From Saccharomycopsis phalli (Eukaryota; Ascomycota; Saccharomycetes; Ascoideales; Saccharomycopsidaceae): a stretch of 64,000 nt of DNA. The notes under the pieces were generated by a model. The model was not told the origin of the DNA and did not search any database. It was given only the letters and a program-made list of their open reading frames with translations. Numbering within the stretch: the stretch's first letter is position 1; every line of letters begins with the position of its first letter. The stretch is taken from assembly GCA_020342235.1 (NCBI GenBank), contig CP073214.1, positions 744,001-808,000 of the forward strand, written 5' to 3'. The position numbers and the translations under genes were made by a program. Of this stretch, positions 39,587 through 47,829 are shown piece by piece.

Positions 39587-39880
39587 CTATCTTTCGCTGA
39601 GGCAGAGGCATACCCCGTCTGCTTTACAAGCCGCGGGAGCAAAACTGTCAAACGTCAAACCTCGACAGTTGTAGCTGCAATCAGCAAACTCAGCACAGTA
39701 GTCTAACTCGCACCACGCCTCACAGCCGTACCAGCTATTGTCCGGGGTAGCCACGGCAACAATCAGCTCCGAGGTATGTGTAGGGTGAAGCCATGGACCA
39801 GTTCCTGGCAACCACTGTGGTTGTTTGTTATATCCATAACAATGAGCAAGAAACAATAGATACAATAGCATAAAAAACAT
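39587..39880 (-). CDS. Small secreted cysteine-rich peptide with a defensin-like cysteine pattern
   Basis: A 97-residue frame. Residues 1-16 form a hydrophobic signal peptide (MFFMLLYLLFLAHCYG), and the mature part has eight cysteines: 53, 57, 62, 68, 72, 85, 91 and 93. The last six follow C-x5-C-x3-C-x12-C-x5-C-x-C. The C-x3-C plus C-x-C combination is the signature of the cysteine-stabilised alpha-beta fold of defensins. An extra C-x3-C pair precedes it. A TATA-like tatatat lies about 30 bp before the ATG at 39880. No family is recognised by sequence, so the fold is inferred from spacing alone. The gene is intact and sits between two AFT-domain genes on the same strand. Residue 39 is CTG-encoded, hence probably Ser. 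Confidence 0.55.
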   Translation of the reverse strand: MFFMLLYLLFLAHCYGYNKQPQWLPGTGPWLHPTHTSELIVAVATPDNSWYGCEAWCELDYCAEFADCSYNCRGLTFDSFAPAACKADGVCLCLSER

Positions 39881-40357
39881 AATTTGGCGACTCTCGAGTG
39901 ATATATAGTGTGGTTGCTAAATCCTTGCACGTCCGTGCCTATATATACCAACAGCTGACACGTTTACCATCCCTGGCTGTTAGGTACGTTACAGAGAGAA
40001 TCAGTTACGTCAGCTTACTAACATGAAACTAACCCGATCCTAGAAGGAATATTTTCTACTCCGAACCACCAACCGCAAGGGGAGCAGGACAACTCACCCG
40101 AGAAAGCGGGCAGCTTTGGATCGGGCACTCAAAGATTTGCGGTCAATTTGATCTAAACTCTGTACATGGCGAATCCATGATGAGCCCCAAATTTCTCTTC
40201 CATAAAAAGAACTCGTGGGTATTGATTTTGTACAATGTACCACATTCCAAATAACTTGGTGGGTCCCTATGCGTGCTGATTTATCCCCCGGATCCCTTCC
40301 CACAAACAGTTTCACGGTTTCTAGTATTACATCAGGATGCATGCAACTGTCACCTTA
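39881..40357. other. Intergenic region between secreted peptide and AFT paralogue 2
   Basis: About 480 bp with the promoter of the secreted-peptide gene near 39890-39960. Other short frames here lack recognisable content. Confidence 0.4.
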
Positions 40358-41338
40358 TTATATCACCTTTTCCTTGGACAAGCTCTTTTTTACATTGTCT
40401 ATTACGTCCGATAGTAGCTCCCGCTTTTCCTCCTCGGAGAACTTTCGCACGTCCCCCACTCCGCCCTTCTTTACAATCTTGTCTAGAATCACCCCATTCA
40501 CAAGCGAATTAAGCTCGTCAGCCTTCTCCTTTACTGTGATTTTGTCGTCAATGGTATCGTCCTTGTATTGTTGAGGGCCACTCAAACCCGGTATATCAGA
40601 TGCATTTAGTGACGCTATGGTATGGTTCAAGTCATTCAGCTCCCGCTGCTGCATGTTTGAGTTGTATAGCTGCGACGCGATTAGTGTGTAGTTTGGAGGT
40701 GCCAAAATCGTGAACACCCCTGCCCCCGACACATCATTACTTCCTGGATGTGTGGCAGCATTAACTGCAGCTGCAGCAGCGGCGGCAGCAGCTTCATTAT
40801 TTTCCGGCAGGCTATCAAAGTTACCGAGCCTGGCATGCGAAAGATCTATAGGTGTCAGGTTGTTGATAAACAGCTTATTAGGATATAGAGGATGGTTATG
40901 CTGATCATTTACTATTGAAATGTTCCACTTGCCCACTTTCTTGGAATAATTTGCTCGAATCTTGAAGCAGCATTCATTGTATCTTTTGTCATTTTTGTCA
41001 TCCAAGCTAGTCTCTTTGCCCTGGCTCAAGTCATCTAGCTCTGACTCCTTTTGGTGTTCTTTTAAAACCCCTCGGTGCCGACAACGAAACACGATCTTCT
41101 TATTATCCGACCGTTCAATCGCCACGAGAATACCTAGAGGTGCAAGCTTAGACTGAAGCCAAGGCTTTATTGCATATCTGTATGTCAATGAGGTGTTTCG
41201 AATCTCCCGGGAATTGATTTCGTCGAGACTCAATAAATCGTGCAACGGCGAAGGATTTAGCTTTTTATAATTAATCCCATCGTACGGCATCGCCTTGACG
41301 TCGAGCTTCATCTGGTCATACGGTCGTTTATTAGACAT
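40358..41338 (-). CDS. AFT-domain (WRKY-GCM1 fold) transcription factor, paralogue 2
   Basis: A 326-residue relative of the protein at 37834-38778. The DNA-binding domain at about 52-152 has KPWLQSKLAPLGILVAIERSDNKKIVFRC, with zinc ligands C86, C123 or C124, H147 and H149 (CCFKIRANYS ... DQHNHPL). The insert between the first two ligands is acidic here but basic in the other paralogue, so the two probably read DNA differently. A run of about ten alanines follows the domain. The C-terminal third is charged and helical (FSEEEKRELLSDVIDNVKKSL). No Cys-Asp-Cys iron-sensing motif was seen. The duplication is local but old, as similarity is limited to the domain. Confidence 0.8.
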   Translation of the reverse strand: MSNKRPYDQMKLDVKAMPYDGINYKKLNPSPLHDLLSLDEINSREIRNTSLTYRYAIKPWLQSKLAPLGILVAIERSDNKKIVFRCRHRGVLKEHQKESELDDLSQGKETSLDDKNDKRYNECCFKIRANYSKKVGKWNISIVNDQHNHPLYPNKLFINNLTPIDLSHARLGNFDSLPENNEAAAAAAAAAVNAATHPGSNDVSGAGVFTILAPPNYTLIASQLYNSNMQQRELNDLNHTIASLNASDIPGLSGPQQYKDDTIDDKITVKEKADELNSLVNGVILDKIVKKGGVGDVRKFSEEEKRELLSDVIDNVKKSLSKEKVI

Positions 41339-41545
41339 TGTACAGTAGTTGCAAATGCCTAGAATGGGGGTGAAAAGAAGTGGGAAAACATTTTACGAAA
41401 TCCCAAGTGGGGTGAATTCACTCACTTTAGTCACGTGTCAGTAAAACAGCTACATCAACTTGAATGGACAGATGCATTGAAGTATATATTACAATAGTAA
41501 CGTAAAAAGGGACCAGCCCTGGACTCCACTAATATCAGCAGACTT

Positions 41546-42790
41546 TTAGCAATCATTGTATGTTCTAGATGTGATTGGTGTAGGGATAATGCCGTTTTTC
41601 ATCAACACTTGGAAATCCCATTGGTCAGAATTTCCCATTTTCCAGTTCCAGAAAAACCAGCCATAGCCCTTTTCGTAGGAATTTAATTGTGCTTGGACAA
41701 ATCTACTCATGAGTGCCTTGTCGTTATCTGACCATTGCGAGATCGACTGTACGTAGATCGATGACGTGTTAGAGTCCCAGACAGCAGTGAACTCGCCAAC
41801 CACTTCCTTATATGATAACCCTGCCATTTGGTTTCCCCATTGGCACACTTGGCTGATTTTGCCCTCAAAGTCAAGGTCTTGGTACTGCTGTGCGTAGAGA
41901 ACGTAGAAATGTGTGTCATAGACAATATTCGGGTCACTGTTCCAGGAAGCTGATGACCATGCCCCTTGTGGTTGAAACCCATCATGAAGAACCACGTTCT
42001 GATGCAGTCCAACGGTGTTGCGCACACTATCAATTGTCTCACCGTAAAAGCTTGTCAACCCGTTAACCGAGACCCCCGGTTGTCCAATCAACGGCTCATT
42101 CACTAGTTCGATACCAATGACCACATCGCTCCAGCTGGCACCACCATACTTGGCAAACATATAATCCAAGACCTCAACGGTCTCGTTCATGTTGTTTGAG
42201 TTGGACCAATTGCAAACATTAAATTGGCCACTAGAGCCTTGTCCGTTCTGGCCTCCTGGGACACCATGCAAGTCGATCCACACCTTGAGATTGTATGTTC
42301 TGGCCCAGCCTAATGCATTCTCCAATTGACGAACCTGACTCCCTTTGTAGAATTTGTCCACAGGCAACAACTTGAATGCCCAATAACCAATTGGAATTCT
42401 CACGGCGTTCAAGCCACTTGCCTGTATAGCCTGGAAATCTGCCTCATTGATCCAGCTATTGTAATGGGACTCTAAGAGCCGTCCAGCAGCTGAATATCCC
42501 AAGTCACCAACAAAGTTGAACTCGTCCTCGGGGATGTTTCCACCAGGGAATACACTATTGGAGAACAAGTCTGTATTTATCCAAGGCTCAAGCACTAGCC
42601 AACCTCCAAGGTTAACGCCGCGAATGGGGCCATTGGATTTATCATAAGTATAAATGTCGCCTGAAGATCCTGTATCCACCACAGAAGTCCAGTTCAAGGT
42701 GTCAAAGTCCGTAGAAGCGGGCCTAGAACGCGTGGTGACTGCGGCATATGAGACACTCACAATAAATAACAAGGAGAATAAGGCAACCAT
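41546..42790 (-). CDS. EXG1: Exg1/Xog1-type exo-1,3-beta-glucanase (GH5)
   Basis: A 414-residue secreted glycoside hydrolase. A signal peptide (about residues 1-16) precedes a short pro-segment, then the GH5 subfamily 9 barrel. Conserved blocks are PIRGVNLGGWLVLEPWI, GLNAVRIPIGYWA, WIDLHGVPGGQNG, GIELVNEPL with the acid/base Glu, and VVGEFTAVW with the nucleophile Glu. Sequons for N-glycosylation are present (NWT, NWS, NET). Such enzymes trim beta-1,3-glucan during wall remodelling and are major secreted proteins in Candida (Xog1). A (TA)12 microsatellite lies about 30 bp upstream of the ATG at 42790, at the place of a TATA element. Confidence 0.93.
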   Translation of the reverse strand: MVALFSLLFIVSVSYAAVTTRSRPASTDFDTLNWTSVVDTGSSGDIYTYDKSNGPIRGVNLGGWLVLEPWINTDLFSNSVFPGGNIPEDEFNFVGDLGYSAAGRLLESHYNSWINEADFQAIQASGLNAVRIPIGYWAFKLLPVDKFYKGSQVRQLENALGWARTYNLKVWIDLHGVPGGQNGQGSSGQFNVCNWSNSNNMNETVEVLDYMFAKYGGASWSDVVIGIELVNEPLIGQPGVSVNGLTSFYGETIDSVRNTVGLHQNVVLHDGFQPQGAWSSASWNSDPNIVYDTHFYVLYAQQYQDLDFEGKISQVCQWGNQMAGLSYKEVVGEFTAVWDSNTSSIYVQSISQWSDNDKALMSRFVQAQLNSYEKGYGWFFWNWKMGNSDQWDFQVLMKNGIIPTPITSRTYNDC

Positions 42791-42820
42791 GAGATAGTGA
42801 TATACAACCAGAAATTAAGG

Positions 42821-42844
42821 ATATATATATATATATATATATAT
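42821..42844. repeat. (AT)12 microsatellite in the EXG1 promoter
   Basis: Twelve perfect dinucleotide units 30 bp upstream of the EXG1 start codon. They may act as TATA element or leader, and length changes could alter expression. Confidence 0.95.
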
Positions 42845-43486
42845 TTGTCGCCAAGAGATCTAATAGATCGATCTGGTGCATGATTCCACTCGCTCCTTGA
42901 TGCTGGATGCCACTAGTATAGATCAGCAATGAGGGAACTCCAACATAATCATGTCATCCTAACTAAATTACCAAGGGAAAGTAGAAAATTTCATGGCACC
43001 GCCTTGTTTGGAGTCGCTATATTTATCTCCGAATGATGGCTTTCATCTCGTCATGACGGTATCAAACCTTATGGTCCGTGCAGGACTAAAACAAAAGTCT
43101 GGATGGTAGCCAGAAATGTTTCATAACAATATACATATGATTATCTCACATTACCCAAGGTTTCTTTCATTGTGGACCTGTATTCCCTGTTCTATGTATT
43201 CATTTATAGTTTGGGTACATAAGACACCACAAGTCCAAAACATTGCTGGTTAGGGTTACTAAGCGGAGACAGATTTTTCGCACCAAGCTCAAGACATACC
43301 GAATTTAGTGGCATCTACTCATATCCATTATAAATAATAGCCTTTGATGCAATAGGCTAGGCTGGAATTCTTCAAAAAGAAAATTTCTTCATTACATGGT
43401 TGTTTTTAAGTCACGTTGACATTGGTTTTTTATACACTAGAATTTTTTTAGTACAGTGATAGCATTGTTTATTATGTTGGTTTGAA
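42845..43486. other. Divergent intergenic region, EXG1 / unknown gene
   Basis: About 640 bp of promoter sequence for two divergent genes. It is AT-rich near the right-hand gene. No gene, RNA or repeat was recognised besides the microsatellite. Confidence 0.4.
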
Positions 43487-44941
43487 ATGAGCCAATTACA
43501 AGATCAAAAATTGAACGCAAAGAAGCTTAGTAAATTGGATTTTTCGATTAATACCGAAGAACTAATGCCACGCCATGAGTGTTCCCAGGCCAAGTCCTTG
43601 GAAATACTAGCTTTTGAGAATGAGTTGAAAGACTTACTCCACTCTGCAAATAGCTTGAATGAAACGCAAAAAAAGGCCATTGAAAGCTTGCTAAAGTCAG
43701 CCTTTGACTTATTTTTATCGCCTATAAACAATTCTCCCGGTGAATCTCACTCATTTATTGACCTCGCGTCCTTGAAGACCTTCAAGAGAATCCAGTCCAT
43801 CGTGACATGCTTATCCTCCTTGATAATAACCATATCCGACCAGAGCAACACTCCAGAAATCGCAAACACTTCCAATAGTCATCCAAACAAGACACCTATT
43901 ATAAATGAGGAACAATTTGACAAATTGTCCCCATTGGACAGCTACAGCCGCAGAAGACCATCATCCTCGAGCTATTTGGGCTCACCATTAAAAAACAAAA
44001 TCAATGTCAAGGTGAACTTGGGCAAGTATGGCAACACTGTGGAAGATGATGAGTTCAAGGAGACATTTGATGAAGACAGTGAGTTTTCGGATGATGACCA
44101 CAGCATCAGGATGCCAACCAGTATGAGCTTTACTAGAAAGTCTCTGATTAAAGACCAATCCAATACAGATGTTGTTCGCGGTTCGCCATACACGAGCCAA
44201 CGATTCAAAATGAGCAACGGCTATAATGAAATGTCCCCAGTGCTAAACACCCAGCACAAGTTTACCTCGTCACCATCAATTAAAAGCAGCAGATTCAGAT
44301 CCACGCCTACAGAGCAGTATCGATATACACAAGTAAATAATGCGGGCGCAAATACCATATACGATGGCGAGGCAAACTCGAATTCCTGGAAGGCCAAGAC
44401 CCGATCCATGGTATACGAGAACGAGTATCCGGTGGTGAGTCGCAGCAACAGCACACGGAGAGGAATGAATCCACAACAGCGGATGTCCTTTCCGGGTTTC
44501 TCGTACAATCGGTTTGACCTGGACGACTTTTCCAAGTCTCAAAACGATATTGAGGACGGGTTCATTGACATGAATAAGCAGTTTGATTACGCCAAAAGTT
44601 ATGGTTATAGCAATGACAATGGGAGCTTTGTTGCTAATAATAGTGCCAATAGCGGCTTTAATAACGGAAGCACATATTCACAGCAAATTCTGCTTCACAA
44701 ACAGAAGCTAAAGAAACTCGAGGCCCTTGAAAAAATGAGACAGCAGACGTCCTCAGGGAATCCTAATCACAGTTATAGCCGCTTTGAGGAATCCGGGTCT
44801 CCACAAAGGAATGGCAATAGCTTTAATAACTTTGAGGAGTTCACAGAGTTCTTGCACGACACAAATAACGACGATTATCTCCATTATGATAGAGACATGT
44901 CTAACCGGAGCTTTGGTAAAAGAAACTCGGTTAGATTTTAG
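43487..44941 (+). CDS. Unknown 484-residue Ser/Asn-rich protein
   Basis: I do not recognise this gene. The N-terminal 110 residues look helical (AKSLEILAFENELKDLLHSA, NETQKKAIESLLKSAFDLFL). The middle is disordered and rich in Ser, Asn, Arg and Tyr, with several SP/TP and RxxS sites. A short Lys/Gln-rich helix (QILLHKQKLKKLEALEKMRQ) lies near residues 405-425, and the tail is acidic with FEEFTEFLHD before a basic end. This composition is common in yeast cytoskeletal, polarity or cell-cycle proteins that are phosphorylated heavily, but no domain supports a specific role. The frame has a good ATG and a length well beyond chance. It converges with MNP1 80 bp downstream. Confidence 0.8.
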   Translation: MSQLQDQKLNAKKLSKLDFSINTEELMPRHECSQAKSLEILAFENELKDLLHSANSLNETQKKAIESLLKSAFDLFLSPINNSPGESHSFIDLASLKTFKRIQSIVTCLSSLIITISDQSNTPEIANTSNSHPNKTPIINEEQFDKLSPLDSYSRRRPSSSSYLGSPLKNKINVKVNLGKYGNTVEDDEFKETFDEDSEFSDDDHSIRMPTSMSFTRKSLIKDQSNTDVVRGSPYTSQRFKMSNGYNEMSPVLNTQHKFTSSPSIKSSRFRSTPTEQYRYTQVNNAGANTIYDGEANSNSWKAKTRSMVYENEYPVVSRSNSTRRGMNPQQRMSFPGFSYNRFDLDDFSKSQNDIEDGFIDMNKQFDYAKSYGYSNDNGSFVANNSANSGFNNGSTYSQQILLHKQKLKKLEALEKMRQQTSSGNPNHSYSRFEESGSPQRNGNSFNNFEEFTEFLHDTNNDDYLHYDRDMSNRSFGKRNSVRF

Positions 44942-45021
44942 GGCCGAGGTGGCATCGTATTTATTGCATTTCCTACAGGTTAATATATTCATTTCTTGTT
45001 ATATACATGTTGTTGGTCTGT

Positions 45022-45571
45022 CTACTCAAGACTGACCTTGGCTCCCAACTCCTCCAATACCTTTTTGATTTTCTCGGCGTCTTCCTTGGTCACATTTTCC
45101 TTCAACATCTTTGGTGCGCTCTCCACGAATTTTTTACTCTCAACTAACGACAATCCCAACAATCCCTTGACTTCCTTAATAACCTTTGGCTTCGTCTTGG
45201 CGTCAAAGCTCTCCAACTTAACGTTGAAGATAGTCTTTTCCTCGGCCTCCTCTTTCACCTCTGCAGCCTCTTCCGCTGGTGCTGCTGCTGCTGGTGCGGA
45301 TCCTGCTGCTGGGAAAGAGATATCTGGAATGTTCAACGTAGACTTCAATTCATTGATGAGCGAAGAAGTCTCAAGAAGAGTTAATTTCGAAATTTGGTCG
45401 ACAATGGTGGTGATTTTAGGGTCGACTGGAGCAGCGGCCTCAGTCGAGTTGTATCTCACAGTCAATGGTCGGAGTTGAAATCTAAATGTCAGTAAGCACG
45501 GTGTAATAACAGAAAGACACATACCTGGTAATTGTGCGTAAACCACTTCTTGAAAGACGAGCCACAGACAT
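45022..45571 (-). CDS. MNP1: Mnp1: mitochondrial ribosomal protein bL12m (L7/L12), spliced
   Basis: Exons 45571-45525 and 45481-45022 (minus strand) encode 168 residues. The spliced N-terminus, MSVARLSRSGLRTITRFQLR, is a typical arginine-rich mitochondrial presequence. The unspliced frame would start with an unrelated hydrophobic stretch. The mature part has the L7/L12 N-terminal dimerisation region, an Ala/Pro/Glu-rich hinge (GSAPAAAAPAEEAAEVKEEA) and the C-terminal domain (FNVKLESFDAKTKPKVIKEVKGLLGLSLVESKKFVES). It forms the flexible stalk of the mitoribosome that recruits translation GTPases. It is divergent from RPB9 with 118 bp between starts. Confidence 0.93.
45482..45524 (-). other. 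43-nt spliceosomal intron in MNP1
   Basis: On the minus strand the donor is gtatgt, with branch motif tactgac and acceptor atttag; the branch A lies 7 nt from the 3' end. Joining AG|A gives Arg16. This is the most canonical of the four introns. Confidence 0.9.
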
Positions 45572-45689
45572 TGCGTTTATATTGGAAATATGTAATCCAG
45601 TCGTTGGAAGTAAATTTTCATCACAGCGCACGCCGGGTAACATGTGAAAAGTATAGCGCAGCGCATGGTGAATGAGTCGCAGACAGGCA
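45572..45689. promoter_or_regulatory. 118-bp bidirectional promoter, MNP1 / RPB9
   Basis: The start codons of a mitoribosomal protein gene and an RNA polymerase II subunit gene are only 118 bp apart, so they must share promoter space. No strong TATA box is visible, as expected for housekeeping genes. Confidence 0.6.
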
Positions 45690-46076
45690 ATGACTTCTTT
45701 CAAGTTTTGTTCCGAATGGTAAGTGCATTGTCGTATAGATATTGCCGGCGATTAACAAAGCAGCAACAATATGTTGTATCCTAGAGAAGACAAGGAGAAC
45801 AGCAGGCTCCTATTCTCGTGTCGTAATTGCAACTACACCGAGTTGGCGGACGACCCAAAGGTATATCGGCATGAGTTGAAAGCAGATGTCGGGGAAACTG
45901 CTGGTGTTATCCAAGATATTGGAAGTGATCCTACTTTGCCTAGAACAGATAAGGAATGTCCGTATTGTCACACACACAATTGCGTGTTTTTCCAGTCGCA
46001 GATCCGAAAGAAAGATACCAGTATGGTGTTATTTTACGTTTGCTTAAACTGCTCCCGGCAGTTTAAGAGTGCATAG
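45690..46076 (+). CDS. RPB9: Rpb9: RNA polymerase II subunit, spliced
   Basis: Exons 45690-45718 and 45764-46076 encode 113 residues. The spliced start, [20 protein letters not shown], matches yeast Rpb9 ([20 protein letters not shown]) and supplies the first two zinc ligands, C7 and C10; C29 and C32 complete the N-terminal ribbon. The C-terminal TFIIS-like ribbon has CPYC and CLNC with [13 protein letters not shown]. Rpb9 affects start-site choice, proofreading and elongation. Without the small first exon the frame would begin at an internal Met (LYPREDK) and lose half the zinc site. It ends slightly earlier than the yeast protein (122 residues), with a shortened tail. Confidence 0.95.
45719..45763 (+). 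other. 45-nt spliceosomal intron in RPB9
   Basis: The donor is gtaagt, the branch-like motif gattaac, and the acceptor aaagcag, with the branch A 9 nt from the end. The intron splits the codon of zinc ligand C10 (TG|C). An alternative acceptor 3 nt upstream (aaag) would insert one Ser; the cag site matches the family exactly. Confidence 0.88.
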
Positions 46077-46520
46077 GCATGTGTCAGTTTGTATATTATA
46101 AATTTTCAAGGACTTGATTGTGCTGCTATAATTATGGGTGACTTTAAGTCCGTCCCCGAGTTGCGGATCAGAATGTGTCTCAGCAACATGTCAATGTCAC
46201 TCAAAAAAAAAAAAATGTAACCCCGGTATGATCATCCGCTGTAGCTGAGTATCTCGACCTATTCATGTGTCAAAATATTTCCGGAAACATTCAACACCCC
46301 ATACCTTCCTTGTTATATTCGCCTAAACAAGTCCACTGATCCCCACTGCACCAACTGAAATTCTGGTTATGTGCACAGGAGCACATCTTCGTCTATACCA
46401 ATATAGCGACTTGTTTTTTATACACAATCCTGTGTGGATCTGCAATCTCCTTCTCCCTTGTTTGTTGCACGCCCTTGTTAACCCATAATATAGTCTCCGG
46501 TGGTTGATAAGTTCTCTAAA
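46077..46520. other. Intergenic region upstream of TPK2
   Basis: About 440 bp. It holds a 13-nt A-run near 46203-46215 and presumably the RPB9 terminator and TPK2 promoter. No other element was recognised. Confidence 0.4.
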
Positions 46521-47738
46521 ATGAACTATCAACAGAATTTCCAAGCTCCACAACAGCCACACCTGGGATTACCGTCACCTTATGCTCCTCCGCAACAGGT
46601 GTCTAACGTATCACCATATCCAACGACAAAACATTCGCCAGAGACAGGCCAGTCGGAAATTCCGCGGATCCCTACATACGAGGAATTGCAGGCCCAGGCA
46701 AAGAGCCGGGAGCAGCAGCTACACGCCAATAACAGCTCTCAGCTTGCTTCATTTTTGCCCAACAAGTCTACTGTGACAAAGGGCAAATATGCGTTGAAGG
46801 ACTTCCAGATCATGCGAACCCTTGGTACCGGATCCTTTGGCCGGGTCCACTTAGTCCGTTCAGTCCACAACGGGCGATTCTATGCTATTAAGGTGTTGAA
46901 AAAAGCCCAGATTATCAAAATGAAGCAGGTGGAGCATACAAACGACGAACGGACCATGCTCAAGTTAATTGACCACCCGTTTATCATCCGCATGTGGGGC
47001 ACGTTCCAAGATGCCAAACATTTGTTTATGGTAATGGACTACATCGAGGGAGGCGAGTTGTTTTCGCTACTCCGCAAATCGCATCGGTTCCCAAACCCCG
47101 TGGGAAAATTCTATGGCGCAGAGGTCGTTCTTGCGTTGGAATATCTCCACTCCCACAACATTATTTACCGAGACTTGAAGCCGGAAAATATCCTAATTGA
47201 CAGATATGGCCACATCAAGATCACCGATTTTGGGTTTGCCAAAGAAGTCCCCTTCTACACGTGGACTTTGTGCGGCACTCCAGACTACATTGCTCCGGAG
47301 GTTATTACTGCCAAACCATACAACAAGTCCGTCGACTGGTGGTCGTTGGGTATCCTAATCTACGAGATGTTGACCGGATACACTCCGTTTTACGACAAGC
47401 AGCCAATCAAGACGTACGAGAAGATTCTCCGAGGAAAAGTAAATTATCCACCTCTGTTGGAACCTGCCGCCGTAGATTTGTTGACCAAGCTAATCACGGC
47501 TGACTTGACAAGACGTTTGGGAAACTTGCAGTATGGTGCCCAGGACATTAAGAACCATCACTGGTTCAACGAAGTGGTATGGGATAAGCTTTATGCCAAG
47601 GACATTTTGACTCCTTATGAGCCACCAGTGACCGCTGGAGTTGGCGATACCAGTTTGTTTGACTACTATCCAGAGGCCGAGTCGGACTACGGAGCCACAG
47701 GATCAGATCCTTACGAACAGTATTTTCTCAATTTCTAA
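46521..47738 (+). CDS. TPK2: Tpk2-type catalytic subunit of cAMP-dependent protein kinase
   Basis: A 405-residue AGC kinase. The N-terminal 85 residues are Gln/Pro-rich and disordered; the kinase domain follows with GTGSFGRV (glycine loop), [15 protein letters not shown] (catalytic loop), ITDFGFAK, and the activation loop [14 protein letters not shown] with its phosphorylatable Thr. The C-terminal AGC tail ends in the hydrophobic motif YFLNF. PKA drives growth, glycolysis and, in Candida, hyphal development. The Gln/Pro-rich N-terminus and length fit Candida Tpk2 rather than Tpk1, but paralogue choice is by recollection. The open frame starts at a GTG; the first ATG is 46521. It converges with CHK1, 91 bp apart. 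Confidence 0.92.
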   Translation: MNYQQNFQAPQQPHLGLPSPYAPPQQVSNVSPYPTTKHSPETGQSEIPRIPTYEELQAQAKSREQQLHANNSSQLASFLPNKSTVTKGKYALKDFQIMRTLGTGSFGRVHLVRSVHNGRFYAIKVLKKAQIIKMKQVEHTNDERTMLKLIDHPFIIRMWGTFQDAKHLFMVMDYIEGGELFSLLRKSHRFPNPVGKFYGAEVVLALEYLHSHNIIYRDLKPENILIDRYGHIKITDFGFAKEVPFYTWTLCGTPDYIAPEVITAKPYNKSVDWWSLGILIYEMLTGYTPFYDKQPIKTYEKILRGKVNYPPLLEPAAVDLLTKLITADLTRRLGNLQYGAQDIKNHHWFNEVVWDKLYAKDILTPYEPPVTAGVGDTSLFDYYPEAESDYGATGSDPYEQYFLNF

Positions 47739-47829
47739 CTGTGCTGCTTTGTACATGTTTATATTTTTCTACTAGATTATATTGGTTTGGGTCTATTTGG
47801 AATTTAGAAAAGTGTCATTTCTAGTGTAG

